DNA of 64,000 nucleotides, taken from positions 1,800,001 to 1,864,000 of the forward strand of contig NZ_CP018155.1 of the NCBI RefSeq assembly GCF_001889045.1, in the 5' to 3' direction. The position numbers and the translations under genes were made by a program. The notes under the pieces are model-generated. The model saw only the letters and a list, made by a program, of their open reading frames with translations, was not told where the DNA came from and did not search any database. This stretch comes from Tenacibaculum todarodis (lineage in GTDB: Bacteria; Bacteroidota; Bacteroidia; Flavobacteriales; Flavobacteriaceae). Below, piece after piece: positions 6,953-15,492 of this stretch; position 1 is the stretch's first letter, and each line of letters starts with the position of its first letter.

Positions 6953-8011
6953 ATGCAAAGTTCTGATATAAAAGTTCAATTGATTGAAGAATCAAAAATT
7001 AGCCAAGTAGATTTTAATAATTTACCTTTTGGATCGGTTTTTTCTGATCATATGTTAGAATGTGATTATAAAGACGGTAAATGGCAAACACCTGTTATTA
7101 AGCCATATTCTCCTATTACTTTAGATCCATCTGCAAAGATTTTTCATTACGGACAATCTATTTTTGAAGGAATGAAAGCGTATAAAGACGCTGAAGGTTC
7201 TACATTACTTTTTAGACCTTTAGAAAACTGCAAACGATTAAACAAATCTGCAGAACGTATGGTAATTCCTCAAATACCAGAAGATATTTTTATGACTGGT
7301 TTAAAGAAGTTGTTAGAAATAGACAACAATTGGATTCCTACAAAAGAAGGAAGTTCTTTATACATAAGACCATTTATGTTTGCTTCAGGTAACGGCTTTC
7401 ACGCTTCTCCTGCAAATGCTTTTAAATTACTTATTTGTACAGCTCCTTCTGGCGCTTATTTTGCTGGTAAAGTAAAGGTATTAATTGAAGAGAAATATGC
7501 ACGTGCTGCAAATGGCGGAGTTGGTTTTGCTAAAGCTGGTGGTAATTATGCTGCTCAGTTTTACCCAACACAATTGGCGATAGAAAAAGGCTACAACCAA
7601 GTTATTTGGACAGATGACAATACACATGAGTACATTGAAGAAGCTGGTGCAATGAATATTTTTATTCGAATAAATGACACTTTGATTACAAGCCCAACTA
7701 GTGATCGAATTTTAGATGGAATAACGCGTAAAAGTATTATTCAGATTGCTAAAGATAGTGGCATTGATGTTGAAGTAAGAAAAATAACAGTTTCTGAAGT
7801 AATTGCTGCTGCGCAAAGCGGAAGTTTAAAAGAAATGTTTGGAGCAGGAACGGCTGCAGTTATTTCTCCAATTGCTGGTTTTGGATATCAAGAAAAAGAT
7901 TATGATTTACCAGAATTAGAGAATCCGCTTGCATTACAATTAAAAAAACAAATTACAGATATTCAAACTAATAAAGCTGAAGACCCTTACGGTTGGAGAG
8001 TTAAATTATAA
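6953..8011 (+). CDS. ilvE: Branched-chain amino acid aminotransferase
   Basis: 352 residues, the length of the eukaryote-like class of fold-type IV branched-chain aminotransferases. The PLP lysine is K194 in GVGFAKAGGNYAA. Other family motifs are FHYGQSIFEGMKAY near the N-terminus and EEAGAMNIFI, followed by SPIAGFGY near the C-terminus. It interconverts leucine, isoleucine and valine with their 2-oxo acids using 2-oxoglutarate/glutamate. A small gene of unknown function follows after 11 bp and is likely co-transcribed. Confidence 0.93.
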   Translation: MQSSDIKVQLIEESKISQVDFNNLPFGSVFSDHMLECDYKDGKWQTPVIKPYSPITLDPSAKIFHYGQSIFEGMKAYKDAEGSTLLFRPLENCKRLNKSAERMVIPQIPEDIFMTGLKKLLEIDNNWIPTKEGSSLYIRPFMFASGNGFHASPANAFKLLICTAPSGAYFAGKVKVLIEEKYARAANGGVGFAKAGGNYAAQFYPTQLAIEKGYNQVIWTDDNTHEYIEEAGAMNIFIRINDTLITSPTSDRILDGITRKSIIQIAKDSGIDVEVRKITVSEVIAAAQSGSLKEMFGAGTAAVISPIAGFGYQEKDYDLPELENPLALQLKKQITDIQTNKAEDPYGWRVKL

Positions 8012-8022
8012 TTTAATAAACT

Positions 8023-8307
8023 ATGTTTTTAATAAACGCACTTGCAAAACCAAAAAAATCTTCTGAACATTATGACGAAGTAATAGGAGCTTACGTTAGC
8101 GTATATGTTGACTATAAAGATATTGATGGCGCATTTAAATTAGCCAAACATTATATTAAAGAAGAAGGTTGGAAAGTAACTGAAATTGAAGAAGAATACT
8201 TTACGTTAAGTTCTTTAGAAGATGTTGATGAAGACCAAGAGAACTTCTTTACAGAAGCACAAGAGTTCGGTTACACAATGGTTTTTAATTGCTACGAAGA
8301 GGAGTAA
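8023..8307 (+). CDS. Conserved small acidic protein of unknown function
   Basis: 94 residues, rich in Glu and Asp towards the C-terminus (DVDEDQENFFTEAQEFGY). No signal peptide or membrane segment, so probably cytoplasmic. The first 65 residues look like an alpha/beta fold with a strand YVSVYVDY, a helix DGAFKLAKHYIKEEG and a strand WKVTEIEEEYFTL. I do not recognise the family. It starts 11 bp after ilvE, so it is probably expressed with it. Confidence 0.7.
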   Translation: MFLINALAKPKKSSEHYDEVIGAYVSVYVDYKDIDGAFKLAKHYIKEEGWKVTEIEEEYFTLSSLEDVDEDQENFFTEAQEFGYTMVFNCYEEE

Positions 8308-8367
8308 ATTTAGCTTAATTTCTAAAACAATTTAGCCAATCTATACCAGCACTTCTTAAGAATTTAA

Positions 8368-8745
8368 ATGAAAATTCAAATAAATAATAAACAATTTGAT
8401 AAAAGTGAATTAATTAAGTTAATTGCTAAAAACAAATTACAAGTCATTATTCATATAAGAAATGTTGCAAACATTGGCTTAAAAGATGCAAAAGAAATTG
8501 TTGAAAACCTTTACAAAAATCCAAATTATTATGATAATTCAGTTATAAAAATAGCTGAAAAAGATTTTTCTGAGAAGGAAAGTATTATTCTTGACAGAAA
8601 AAATAATACAACAGAGAGAATTTTAAATACTCATAAAAAATTTGGTTCACATATTGTAAAAAATCAAAGCATAGCTAAAAAATGGATGTATGCTATAGGG
8701 TTTGCTTTAATTATTACACTTTTATATTTATTAGTAATAAATTAA
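8368..8745 (+). CDS. Small protein with ribosomal L7/L12 C-terminal-like domain and a C-terminal membrane anchor
   Basis: 125 residues. Residues about 24-48 (KLQVIIHIRNVANIGLKDAKEIVE) read like the helix-turn-helix core of the L7/L12 C-terminal domain (VIKxVRxxTGLGLKEAKDLVE). After a charged linker a single hydrophobic helix occupies about residues 106-123 (WMYAIGFALIITLLYLLV), so the domain would face the cytoplasm as a tail-anchored protein. In L7/L12 this surface recruits translational GTPases. A membrane-tethered copy might bind another partner, but that is speculation. It follows the preceding gene by 60 bp. Confidence 0.65.
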   Translation: MKIQINNKQFDKSELIKLIAKNKLQVIIHIRNVANIGLKDAKEIVENLYKNPNYYDNSVIKIAEKDFSEKESIILDRKNNTTERILNTHKKFGSHIVKNQSIAKKWMYAIGFALIITLLYLLVIN

Positions 8746-8814
8746 ACCTTCTTTAATTTAGCTAAATTAAGTTGTTAAGCACCCAAAATTTTACTCTCAA
8801 AAATTAAAAAACAA

Positions 8815-10026
8815 CTAATCCTCCGCAATACTTTTCGCGCAAATAAAACCACCAGTCCAAGCGTTTTGAAAATTGAAGCCACCCGTTACGGCATCAATAT
8901 TTAAAATTTCACCCACAAAAAAGAGGTTTTTGTGTAGTTTACTTTCAAATCTTTTGAAGTTGATTTCTTTTAAATCAATTCCACCTGCGGTTACAAATTC
9001 ATCTTTAAACGTAGTTCTACCATTTGCATTGAAAACTCCTTTTGTAAGTTGATTTGCTAATTTTTCTAATTGATTATTATTTAAATCTGCCCAATTTTGA
9101 TTTTGTCTAATATCAGAATGTATTACAAAACGCTCCCACAATCTTTTTGAAATTTCAGCAAAAGGCGATTTTAAAACAACCGTTTTACGCGGTTCTTTCT
9201 TTTTTAAATTCAGTAAAACGTTTAAAATTTTATCGGTTGGTCTTGACAACCAATTTACCTCAACATTATATTGATAATTTTTATCAGCTAAAATTCTCGC
9301 ACCAAAAGCTGACAATTTTAAAACCGCTGGACCGCTCATTCCCCAATGTGTAATTAACAAAGGTCCTGATGCTTCTAATTTTGTATTTACAATTTTCACA
9401 GTTGCATTTGGAACCGAAGTTCCTAATAAATCTGTTAGCCTTTTATCTTTAATATTAAAGGTGAATAATGATGGAACAGTTTCTATTATGGAATGACCTA
9501 ATTCATTAGTCATTTCCCAAATTTTCTTAGAACTTCCTGCTGCAATCACTAATTTATCAGCAATAAATTTTTCCTTTTTTGTGTTAATAATCCAAGTTTC
9601 ATCTTGTTGATAAAACGAAGTTACACCACAGTTTGTTAACACTTTAATATTAAGTTTATCAACAGCTTTTTGAAAGCAATCAATTATAGCTTGACTTGTA
9701 TTTGCTTCTGGAAAAACTCGATTATCATCTTCTATTTTAAGTGGAACTCCTCTATCGTCAAACCACTCAAATGTATCTCCAGTCATAAATTGATGAAAAG
9801 GTCCAAGCAACTCTTTTTCTCCTCTTGGATAAAATTTTACGAGTTCTTTTGGTTCAAAACACGCATGCGTAACATTACATCTTCCGCCTCCAGAAATTTT
9901 CACTTTCTGTAAAACATCTTTTCCTTTTTCTAGAATTGTAATGTCTAAATCCGGATTTTGTTCCTTTGCATTTATAGCAGTAAAAAAACCTGCTGCTCCT
10001 CCTCCAATAATTATTACTTTCTTCAT
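8815..10026 (-). CDS. NAD(P)/FAD-dependent oxidoreductase, HI0933/BaiN family
   Basis: 403 residues. The dinucleotide-binding start VIIIGGGAAGFF, the GGGRCNVTHA motif, WFDDRGVPLKIEDDNRVFPEA, and the C-terminal ATG-like VTAGGIDLKEINF and FFVGEILNIDAVTGGFNFQNAWTGG are all diagnostic of the HI0933 family of flavoproteins. The physiological substrate is not established for most members. The start overlaps the stop of the upstream GHMP kinase gene by four bases (ATGA), so the two are translationally coupled. I see no evidence that it takes part in the mevalonate route apart from this linkage. Confidence 0.9.
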   Translation of the reverse strand: MKKVIIIGGGAAGFFTAINAKEQNPDLDITILEKGKDVLQKVKISGGGRCNVTHACFEPKELVKFYPRGEKELLGPFHQFMTGDTFEWFDDRGVPLKIEDDNRVFPEANTSQAIIDCFQKAVDKLNIKVLTNCGVTSFYQQDETWIINTKKEKFIADKLVIAAGSSKKIWEMTNELGHSIIETVPSLFTFNIKDKRLTDLLGTSVPNATVKIVNTKLEASGPLLITHWGMSGPAVLKLSAFGARILADKNYQYNVEVNWLSRPTDKILNVLLNLKKKEPRKTVVLKSPFAEISKRLWERFVIHSDIRQNQNWADLNNNQLEKLANQLTKGVFNANGRTTFKDEFVTAGGIDLKEINFKRFESKLHKNLFFVGEILNIDAVTGGFNFQNAWTGGFICAKSIAED

Positions 10027-11009
10027 AAAATCATTTCTGAATACGTAAGAATTGTTTCAAATCCTTTATTTTTAAAATATGCTGATGTTTTCTTATTCCC
10101 TGTTACTAAAACGAAATCTCCACCCCAAGCTCCTAAGCTTTTTATTGCTCCAAAATAGTCTGGAAATAATCTTTCTTTTACGGGTTTTAGTTTAATTATT
10201 GAACTGATTATTTGTTCATGTTCTACTATTAATTTCTCAAATTCCTTTAATGATTTAGCTTCTAAAAATTCATTAGAAATTTCTGAAACTCTTTTTATTT
10301 CATTCTGAAAATCAATACCACTTTCTCTAAATTTCGCAATACCTTCTTTAGAATCTTGTTTCTGATTTAAATACACAAAAAATAGATTCTCTTTAAAACT
10401 TGGGTTAAATTCAACTTGCTCAACTTTAGGTGTTATTTTGAGCGCAGCTGAAAGATCTTTTTCTATTTTATAAAATATTGGTGAATCGTTTTGCGCACAA
10501 GCAATATCATAACCACTTCCTTTAAACGAATTCCACAGTAATTTAAAAGCATCTACTTTTGCCCAATTGGCAATATTATTTATTAAAGTTGAAGAGCTTC
10601 CTAAACCCCAATTTTGAGGAAAGGTTAAGTTTGTTTTCACCAAAAACCCATTTTCCGTATTTAAAAAATCAGGATTTAAAGTTTTAGCTTCTTTTAAAAT
10701 ATCTAACAAAGTTTCTCCAATAAATTCTGCACTTCCTTCTTTATCAGAATTAAATGTAGCAAAAACCAAACGGAGTTTTGATAAATCGAAAGTTGCTTCA
10801 AACCAGCATTCTCCTGTGTTCGTAAAACTTGCCCAAACGAGCTGTTGCTCTTCTATTTCTGAGACAATTAAATCTTGCCCAAATTTAGTTGGAACCGCTA
10901 AAGATTTTGCGCCATCTAAAACCAGGTATTCTCCTGTTAATAAAAGTTTTCCGTTGGAGTAGCTTCGGCTACGCTCAGCTACCTTAGCGCTTGTGTTTTT
11001 TTTCATCAT
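10023..11009 (-). CDS. GYDIA family GHMP kinase, with a repeat-derived insertion near the N-terminus
   Basis: 328 residues. GHMP elements are the substrate-binding start YSNGKLLLTGEYLVLDGAKSL, the ATP-binding loop WGLGSSSTLINN, the GSGYDIACAQ motif that names this Bacteroidota group, and the late LGAWGGDFVLVTG motif. Because an HMG-CoA reductase gene lies just upstream on the same strand, it probably phosphorylates mevalonate or phosphomevalonate in isoprenoid synthesis; this is inferred from context. Residues about 5-16 (NTSAKVAERSRS) are encoded by a family B repeat (10959-10982). I expect homologues to run straight from MKK into YSNGK, so this would be an in-frame insertion. Confidence 0.88.
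   Translation of the reverse strand: MMKKNTSAKVAERSRSYSNGKLLLTGEYLVLDGAKSLAVPTKFGQDLIVSEIEEQQLVWASFTNTGECWFEATFDLSKLRLVFATFNSDKEGSAEFIGETLLDILKEAKTLNPDFLNTENGFLVKTNLTFPQNWGLGSSSTLINNIANWAKVDAFKLLWNSFKGSGYDIACAQNDSPIFYKIEKDLSAALKITPKVEQVEFNPSFKENLFFVYLNQKQDSKEGIAKFRESGIDFQNEIKRVSEISNEFLEAKSLKEFEKLIVEHEQIISSIIKLKPVKERLFPDYFGAIKSLGAWGGDFVLVTGNKKTSAYFKNKGFETILTYSEMIL
10959..10982. repeat. Family B repeat inside the GHMP kinase coding sequence
   Basis: The core AGCTTCGGCTACGCTCAGCT (10961-10980) lies in the 5' end of the gene and is read in frame on the minus strand as AERSRS. Confidence 0.8.
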
Positions 11010-11119
11010 TACTGTAAACTCTTTAACTTATGGATTTTATAATGAGTTCCATTTTTACATTATGAAAGTCCTGAAAGTTTTTCATGTTCGCCATTAATCA
11101 AAGCTATTTTATTCTTTCT

Positions 11120-11332
11120 TTACCAACCTTGAATCTGTTTTTCTCTATAAAACGCTTGATAAACATGTTCAAATTCTGCAAAATAAACTAAACTTACTGG
11201 TAATCTTTTACGAGTATGTTTTGCACCTTCTCCACTAGAATGCTCAAACATTCTTCTATTTAAATCTATTGTGCTTCCGGTGTAAAAACTACCATCTGAA
11301 CATTCTAATATATAAACAAATCCTTTAGGCAC
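11120..11332 (-). CDS. GIY-YIG nuclease-like protein, cut short by an in-frame stop
   Basis: 70 residues. It has the family start FVYILECSDGSFYTGSTIDLNRR (a Y-I/Y-T-G variant of GIY-YIG), the catalytic-type arginines, and YREKQIQGW. Homologues continue after GW with SRKKKEALI. Here GGT TGG is followed by TAA (11120-11122) and then, in the same frame, RKNKIALINGEHEKLSGLS to a second stop at 11060-11062. A single TCA-to-TAA change explains this. The product therefore lacks the last helix and may be inactive or a recent pseudogene. It sits between HMG-CoA reductase (7-bp gap) and the GHMP kinase, on the same strand. Confidence 0.8.
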   Translation of the reverse strand: MPKGFVYILECSDGSFYTGSTIDLNRRMFEHSSGEGAKHTRKRLPVSLVYFAEFEHVYQAFYREKQIQGW

Positions 11333-11339
11333 CTTTTTA

Positions 11340-13100
11340 TCAAGAATTTTGGTGATTGAGCGTAGCCGAAATCAATCCAAATTGTTTAAAGTGATGCGTA
11401 AAATGTTTTACTTGAAATTTCTTCCAATACTCATAATCTAGCTCACCAAAAAATGGATGAACAACAGTTCTGTTTTTATCTTTTGCAAAAACAGCTTCAA
11501 AAATTACAACTTGTTTCATTAAATCATTTATGGCTTCCTCCATTGAATTAAATTTTAATTCCGTTGGATCTTCCGCTAAAAAAGGTGCTTTAAAACCAAC
11601 TTGCAATTCACCTTCAGTATTTAAATACGGCTTTCTACGCGCTTGTTTTTCATCAGAAACATAACTATCAACTCGCCAATTTCCATTTGCAATTTGGGTT
11701 ACAGCACTTAAATGCTCTATCATTTGTTGGGCATTCATTTTACCAAAAAGCGGTTTACTATCTACTTTTAAAGTTGACAAAATATTTCTAACCTCAACTT
11801 CATCTAAAAAATTCACCCAGTTAATTGTTGGTTTTCTTAATTCCTTAAATTTAGTAACTACTGCTGAATGAGAAACTGTTCTTTTATCAAAATACGCAGT
11901 AATTTCTTCTTTTTCTTCTTTTGTTGCCCCTAACTGATTCAAGATATTCTGCAAATGCATTTTCATGTGTCCATGCTGAATTCCTTTTGTTGTCAATGCT
12001 CTTAAAGCTGCAAAATTTTGCGCTAAACCAGCAGAAGCAATTATTTGCATTAAAACTCTTGCTGATGGTTTTTGCATTAAATCTAAAGACAATTTTGCCA
12101 TTGGATGCAAAGCTGTTAATCCGCCAACGGTTCCTAACGCCAATGGAACTTCAATCCAAAATCTAAAAAACCCATCTTTTACTGTACAATGCGTTAAACT
12201 TTTATAAGTTCCATCTTTTGATGCATATGCGTGAGCTCCAGCTTCAATGGCTCTAAAATCGTTTGCTGTTGCTAAAACTACAGCATCAATTCCGTTCATA
12301 ATTCCCTTATTATGGGTAACAGCTCTGTATGGTTCTATTTCTGCAATTTTTACTGCTTGTTCAAATTTTTGCGCAAACTTCTCAGGATTTTCTCCACCTA
12401 AATCTTCAACCTTACAAGAAACTTCAGCTCTAACCAAACACTGCGGAACATTGTTGGAAAGAATACTCATTACAATTTCAATGTCTTCCTTTTCAAATTC
12501 CTTCGCAATTACCTCTAAACATGAGTTTATAAAGTTTGCGCCCATACTATCTTTGGTTTCAAACGTTACATGAAGCTGATAGTAATTGGCTAACTTATCT
12601 GTTTTATCTATTAATTCGATATCTAAAATTCCGCCGCCACGTTTTTCCATGTTCTTTGTAATGGAAGCCGTTGCAGCAAATAATTCAGTTTTATTTTTGT
12701 TGAAATAGGTTTCTAATTCGGTTTTATTTCCAGCGTACATAAAATGCACTTGACCAATTTTAGTTGTTCCAATCACTTCCGTCTTAAAACCTCCACGAGT
12801 ACTCCAATACTTTGCCACCTTAGAAGCCGCTGCAACTACAGAACTTTCCTCAACAACCATTGGAATTACATATTCTCTGTTATTAATTACAAAGTTGGGT
12901 GCTACTCCGTACGGAATATAAAAATTAGTGATTGTATTTTCAATAAAATCGTCATGGAGCTGTTGTAATTTTTCGTCTACATTCCAATACTGTTTTATTG
13001 TTTTTATAATCTCTGGCTGATTGCTAAAATAATTAGCTGCCAACCATTGTATTTTTTCTTCTTTGGTAAGTTTTGAAAAACCGGATATGATTTTGGTCAT
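11340..13100 (-). CDS. Hydroxymethylglutaryl-CoA reductase (class II type) fused to a DUF1569 domain
   Basis: 586 residues. Residues 1 to about 425 form a class II HMG-CoA reductase: EESSVVAAASKVAKYW (84-99), DSMGAN (184-189), VVLATANDFRAIEAGAHAYA (274-293) and GIQHGHMKMH (373-382) with the catalytic histidine. It makes mevalonate from HMG-CoA. A second domain (about 428-576) has FGKMNAQQMIEHLSAV and HPFFGELDYEYWKKFQVKHFTHHFKQFG, the DUF1569 (DinB-like) pattern. The last ten residues, ISATLNHQNS, are encoded by a family B repeat (11354-11373) that has extended or replaced the natural end. The GIY-YIG and GHMP kinase genes follow on the same strand. Confidence 0.9.
   Translation of the reverse strand: MTKIISGFSKLTKEEKIQWLAANYFSNQPEIIKTIKQYWNVDEKLQQLHDDFIENTITNFYIPYGVAPNFVINNREYVIPMVVEESSVVAAASKVAKYWSTRGGFKTEVIGTTKIGQVHFMYAGNKTELETYFNKNKTELFAATASITKNMEKRGGGILDIELIDKTDKLANYYQLHVTFETKDSMGANFINSCLEVIAKEFEKEDIEIVMSILSNNVPQCLVRAEVSCKVEDLGGENPEKFAQKFEQAVKIAEIEPYRAVTHNKGIMNGIDAVVLATANDFRAIEAGAHAYASKDGTYKSLTHCTVKDGFFRFWIEVPLALGTVGGLTALHPMAKLSLDLMQKPSARVLMQIIASAGLAQNFAALRALTTKGIQHGHMKMHLQNILNQLGATKEEKEEITAYFDKRTVSHSAVVTKFKELRKPTINWVNFLDEVEVRNILSTLKVDSKPLFGKMNAQQMIEHLSAVTQIANGNWRVDSYVSDEKQARRKPYLNTEGELQVGFKAPFLAEDPTELKFNSMEEAINDLMKQVVIFEAVFAKDKNRTVVHPFFGELDYEYWKKFQVKHFTHHFKQFGLISATLNHQNS
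11354..11378. repeat. Family B repeat forming the 3' end of the HMG-CoA reductase gene
   Basis: GATTGAGCGTAGCCGAAATC (11354-11373) with GATTGA/TCAATC flanking arms, read on the minus strand as the protein's terminal residues. Confidence 0.8.
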
Positions 13101-13243
13101 TTGTGTATCAAATTTTGATAAAGAACAAAGATAATTGAATAGCCTTTAACTACGTTAAAATTTCAAGATTTATAATTTTTAGCGTTGATTTTTGCTGATT
13201 TTTCCGTAAACTTGGCAAATCATTATTAAAACTACTTATTCTG

Positions 13244-15466
13244 ATGAAAAAAATGTTTTTTCTGGCAATCTTAGCCATTATTTTCTCTTGTAAAGAAGAA
13301 AACAAATCAACTACCAATTTTACTACTGGAACTAAAGAAATAACTGTTGAAGAAATTTGGAATGGCACTTTTTCTGCCGAAAGAATGAACGCTTTAAATT
13401 CTATGAATGGCGACTTTTATTCTCTTTTAAATTCTGATAAAGACACAAAATCTACTTCCGTAGACAAATATAGTTATCAAACTTTAGAAAAAGTTGCAAC
13501 CATTGTTGATAGTAAAGATGTTAATGGTTTAGATCGATTTTCTTCGTATGAGTTCAATAACGATGAAACTAAATTAATTTTAGGTTCAAAATTCAAGAAA
13601 GTATACAGACGTTCTTTTACAGGAACTTATTATGCGTTTGATATTGCTTCAAAAAAAGTAACTTTAATAGGAGAAAACATACAACAACCTACTTTTTCTC
13701 CAGACAGTAAAAAAGTAGCCTACACAAAAGACAACAATATATTTGTTAAAAACTTAGCTTCAGGAAAAGTTTCTCAGATTACTTCAGACGGAAAAACTAA
13801 CTCTATCATAAACGGAACAACAGATTGGGTTTATGAAGAAGAATTTGGTTTTGTTAGAGCTTTTGAATGGAACAAAACAAGTGAATACATTGCCTTTTTA
13901 CGTTTTGATGAAACGGATGTTCCTACTTTCTCAATGGATATGTATGGCAAAAGTTTGTATCCAAACCAACAAGTTTTTAAGTACCCAAAAGCGGGAGAAA
14001 AAAATGCTAATGTTAGTTTGCACTTACACAACTTAAATGCGGGTTCTACTAAGAAATTAAATGTTGGTAAATATGAATACATTCCAAGAATTCAGTGGAC
14101 AAATGATGCAAACACTTTATCTGCAACCACTTTAAATCGCCATCAAGATGATTTAAAATTATACTTCATCAATGCTAAAAGTGGATCATCTAAAGTTGTG
14201 CTAAACGAAAAAGATGATGCCTATGTAGATATACAAGACAACTTAACGTTCTTGGATGATAACAGTTTTATTTGGACAAGTGAAAAAGACGGTTTTAATC
14301 ATATTTATCATTATAATTCAAACGGAAAATTAAAAAATCAAGTTACTAAAGGAGATTGGGAAGTAACCAATTACTATGGTTTCAATAAAGAGTTAAACAC
14401 TATTTACTACCAATCGGTAGAAAGCGGTTCTATTAACAGAAATGTGTATAGCATTAAATTAGATGGTTCTGATAAAAAAGTAATTAGTAGAGATTATGGA
14501 ACAAATTCAGCTTCTTTCAGCAAGAACATGAATTATTTTATCAATACATTTTCTGATGCTAAAACGCCGCAAGTATATTCATTATACAAAGCTGATGGAA
14601 CTCGTGTTAAAATTATAAAAGACAATGCTTCTTTAAAAAAGAATATTGCTGAATACAAAATGAGCCCGAAAGAATTTTCTACCATAAACATTAATGGAAA
14701 CGATTTAAATATGTGGATGGTTAAACCTGCTGATTTTGATGAAAACAAGAAATATCCAATGTTAATGTTTCAATATTCGGGCCCAGGATCTCAACAAGTT
14801 AAAAATAGCTGGAACGCAAGTAACGATTATTGGCATAATATACTAGCTCAAAAAGGTTATGTTATTGTTTGTGTTGATGGACGTGGAACCGGTTTAAAAG
14901 GTCGTGACTTTAAAAAGGTAACGCAAAAAGAATTAGGTAAATATGAAGTTGAAGATCAAATTGCCGCTGCTAAAAAATTAGCAAAACGCAATTATATAGA
15001 TGCTGATAATATTGGCATTTGGGGCTGGTCTTATGGTGGTTTTATGAGTAGTAATTGTTTACTAAAAGGGAATGATATTTTCTCTATGGCAATTGCTGTT
15101 GCACCTGTTACTTCTTGGCGTTTTTACGATTCGGTTTATACGGAACGTTACATGCAAACTCCGCAAGAAAACGCAAGTGGTTATGATGATAATTCTCCAA
15201 TAAATCATGTTGAAAAACTAAAAGGAGACTATTTATTAGTACACGGTTCTGGAGATGATAATGTTCACGTACAAAACTCAATGCAAATGGTAAATGCGTT
15301 GGTTGATGCAAATAAACCATTCGATTTTTTCATCTACCCAGATAAAGCGCACGGAATTTACAAAGGAAGCAACACACGTCTTCATTTATATAACAAAATG
15401 ACTTCATTTATTGAAGAACATTTAGGTAAAAACAAGAACGAAACAACTAAAGAAATAAAAGGATAA
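13244..15466 (+). CDS. Dipeptidyl peptidase IV-like S9 family peptidase (lipoprotein)
   Basis: 740 residues. A lipoprotein signal peptide with lipobox IFSC (Cys16) is followed by a DPPIV beta-propeller (WVYEEEFGFVRAFEWNKTSEYIAFLRFDE, which contains the Glu pair that binds the substrate amino terminus) and an alpha/beta hydrolase domain. The catalytic Ser is S596 in GWSYGG, the Asp lies in GDDNVH (about 671-672) and the His is H703 in KAHGI. It removes N-terminal dipeptides, usually X-Pro. A POT-type peptide transporter starts 26 bp downstream, so the pair likely releases and imports di- and tripeptides. Confidence 0.93.
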   Translation: MKKMFFLAILAIIFSCKEENKSTTNFTTGTKEITVEEIWNGTFSAERMNALNSMNGDFYSLLNSDKDTKSTSVDKYSYQTLEKVATIVDSKDVNGLDRFSSYEFNNDETKLILGSKFKKVYRRSFTGTYYAFDIASKKVTLIGENIQQPTFSPDSKKVAYTKDNNIFVKNLASGKVSQITSDGKTNSIINGTTDWVYEEEFGFVRAFEWNKTSEYIAFLRFDETDVPTFSMDMYGKSLYPNQQVFKYPKAGEKNANVSLHLHNLNAGSTKKLNVGKYEYIPRIQWTNDANTLSATTLNRHQDDLKLYFINAKSGSSKVVLNEKDDAYVDIQDNLTFLDDNSFIWTSEKDGFNHIYHYNSNGKLKNQVTKGDWEVTNYYGFNKELNTIYYQSVESGSINRNVYSIKLDGSDKKVISRDYGTNSASFSKNMNYFINTFSDAKTPQVYSLYKADGTRVKIIKDNASLKKNIAEYKMSPKEFSTININGNDLNMWMVKPADFDENKKYPMLMFQYSGPGSQQVKNSWNASNDYWHNILAQKGYVIVCVDGRGTGLKGRDFKKVTQKELGKYEVEDQIAAAKKLAKRNYIDADNIGIWGWSYGGFMSSNCLLKGNDIFSMAIAVAPVTSWRFYDSVYTERYMQTPQENASGYDDNSPINHVEKLKGDYLLVHGSGDDNVHVQNSMQMVNALVDANKPFDFFIYPDKAHGIYKGSNTRLHLYNKMTSFIEEHLGKNKNETTKEIKG

Positions 15467-15492
15467 AAAAATCACTCATTAATAATTAAAAT

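Noticed and set aside
9670..9912. Plus-strand ORF inside the HI0933 flavoprotein
   Set aside because: It is antisense to a clearly conserved gene and has no recognisable domain.
13150..13368. Minus-strand ORF before the dipeptidyl peptidase
   Set aside because: It overlaps the signal peptide of the peptidase on the other strand and shows no family pattern.
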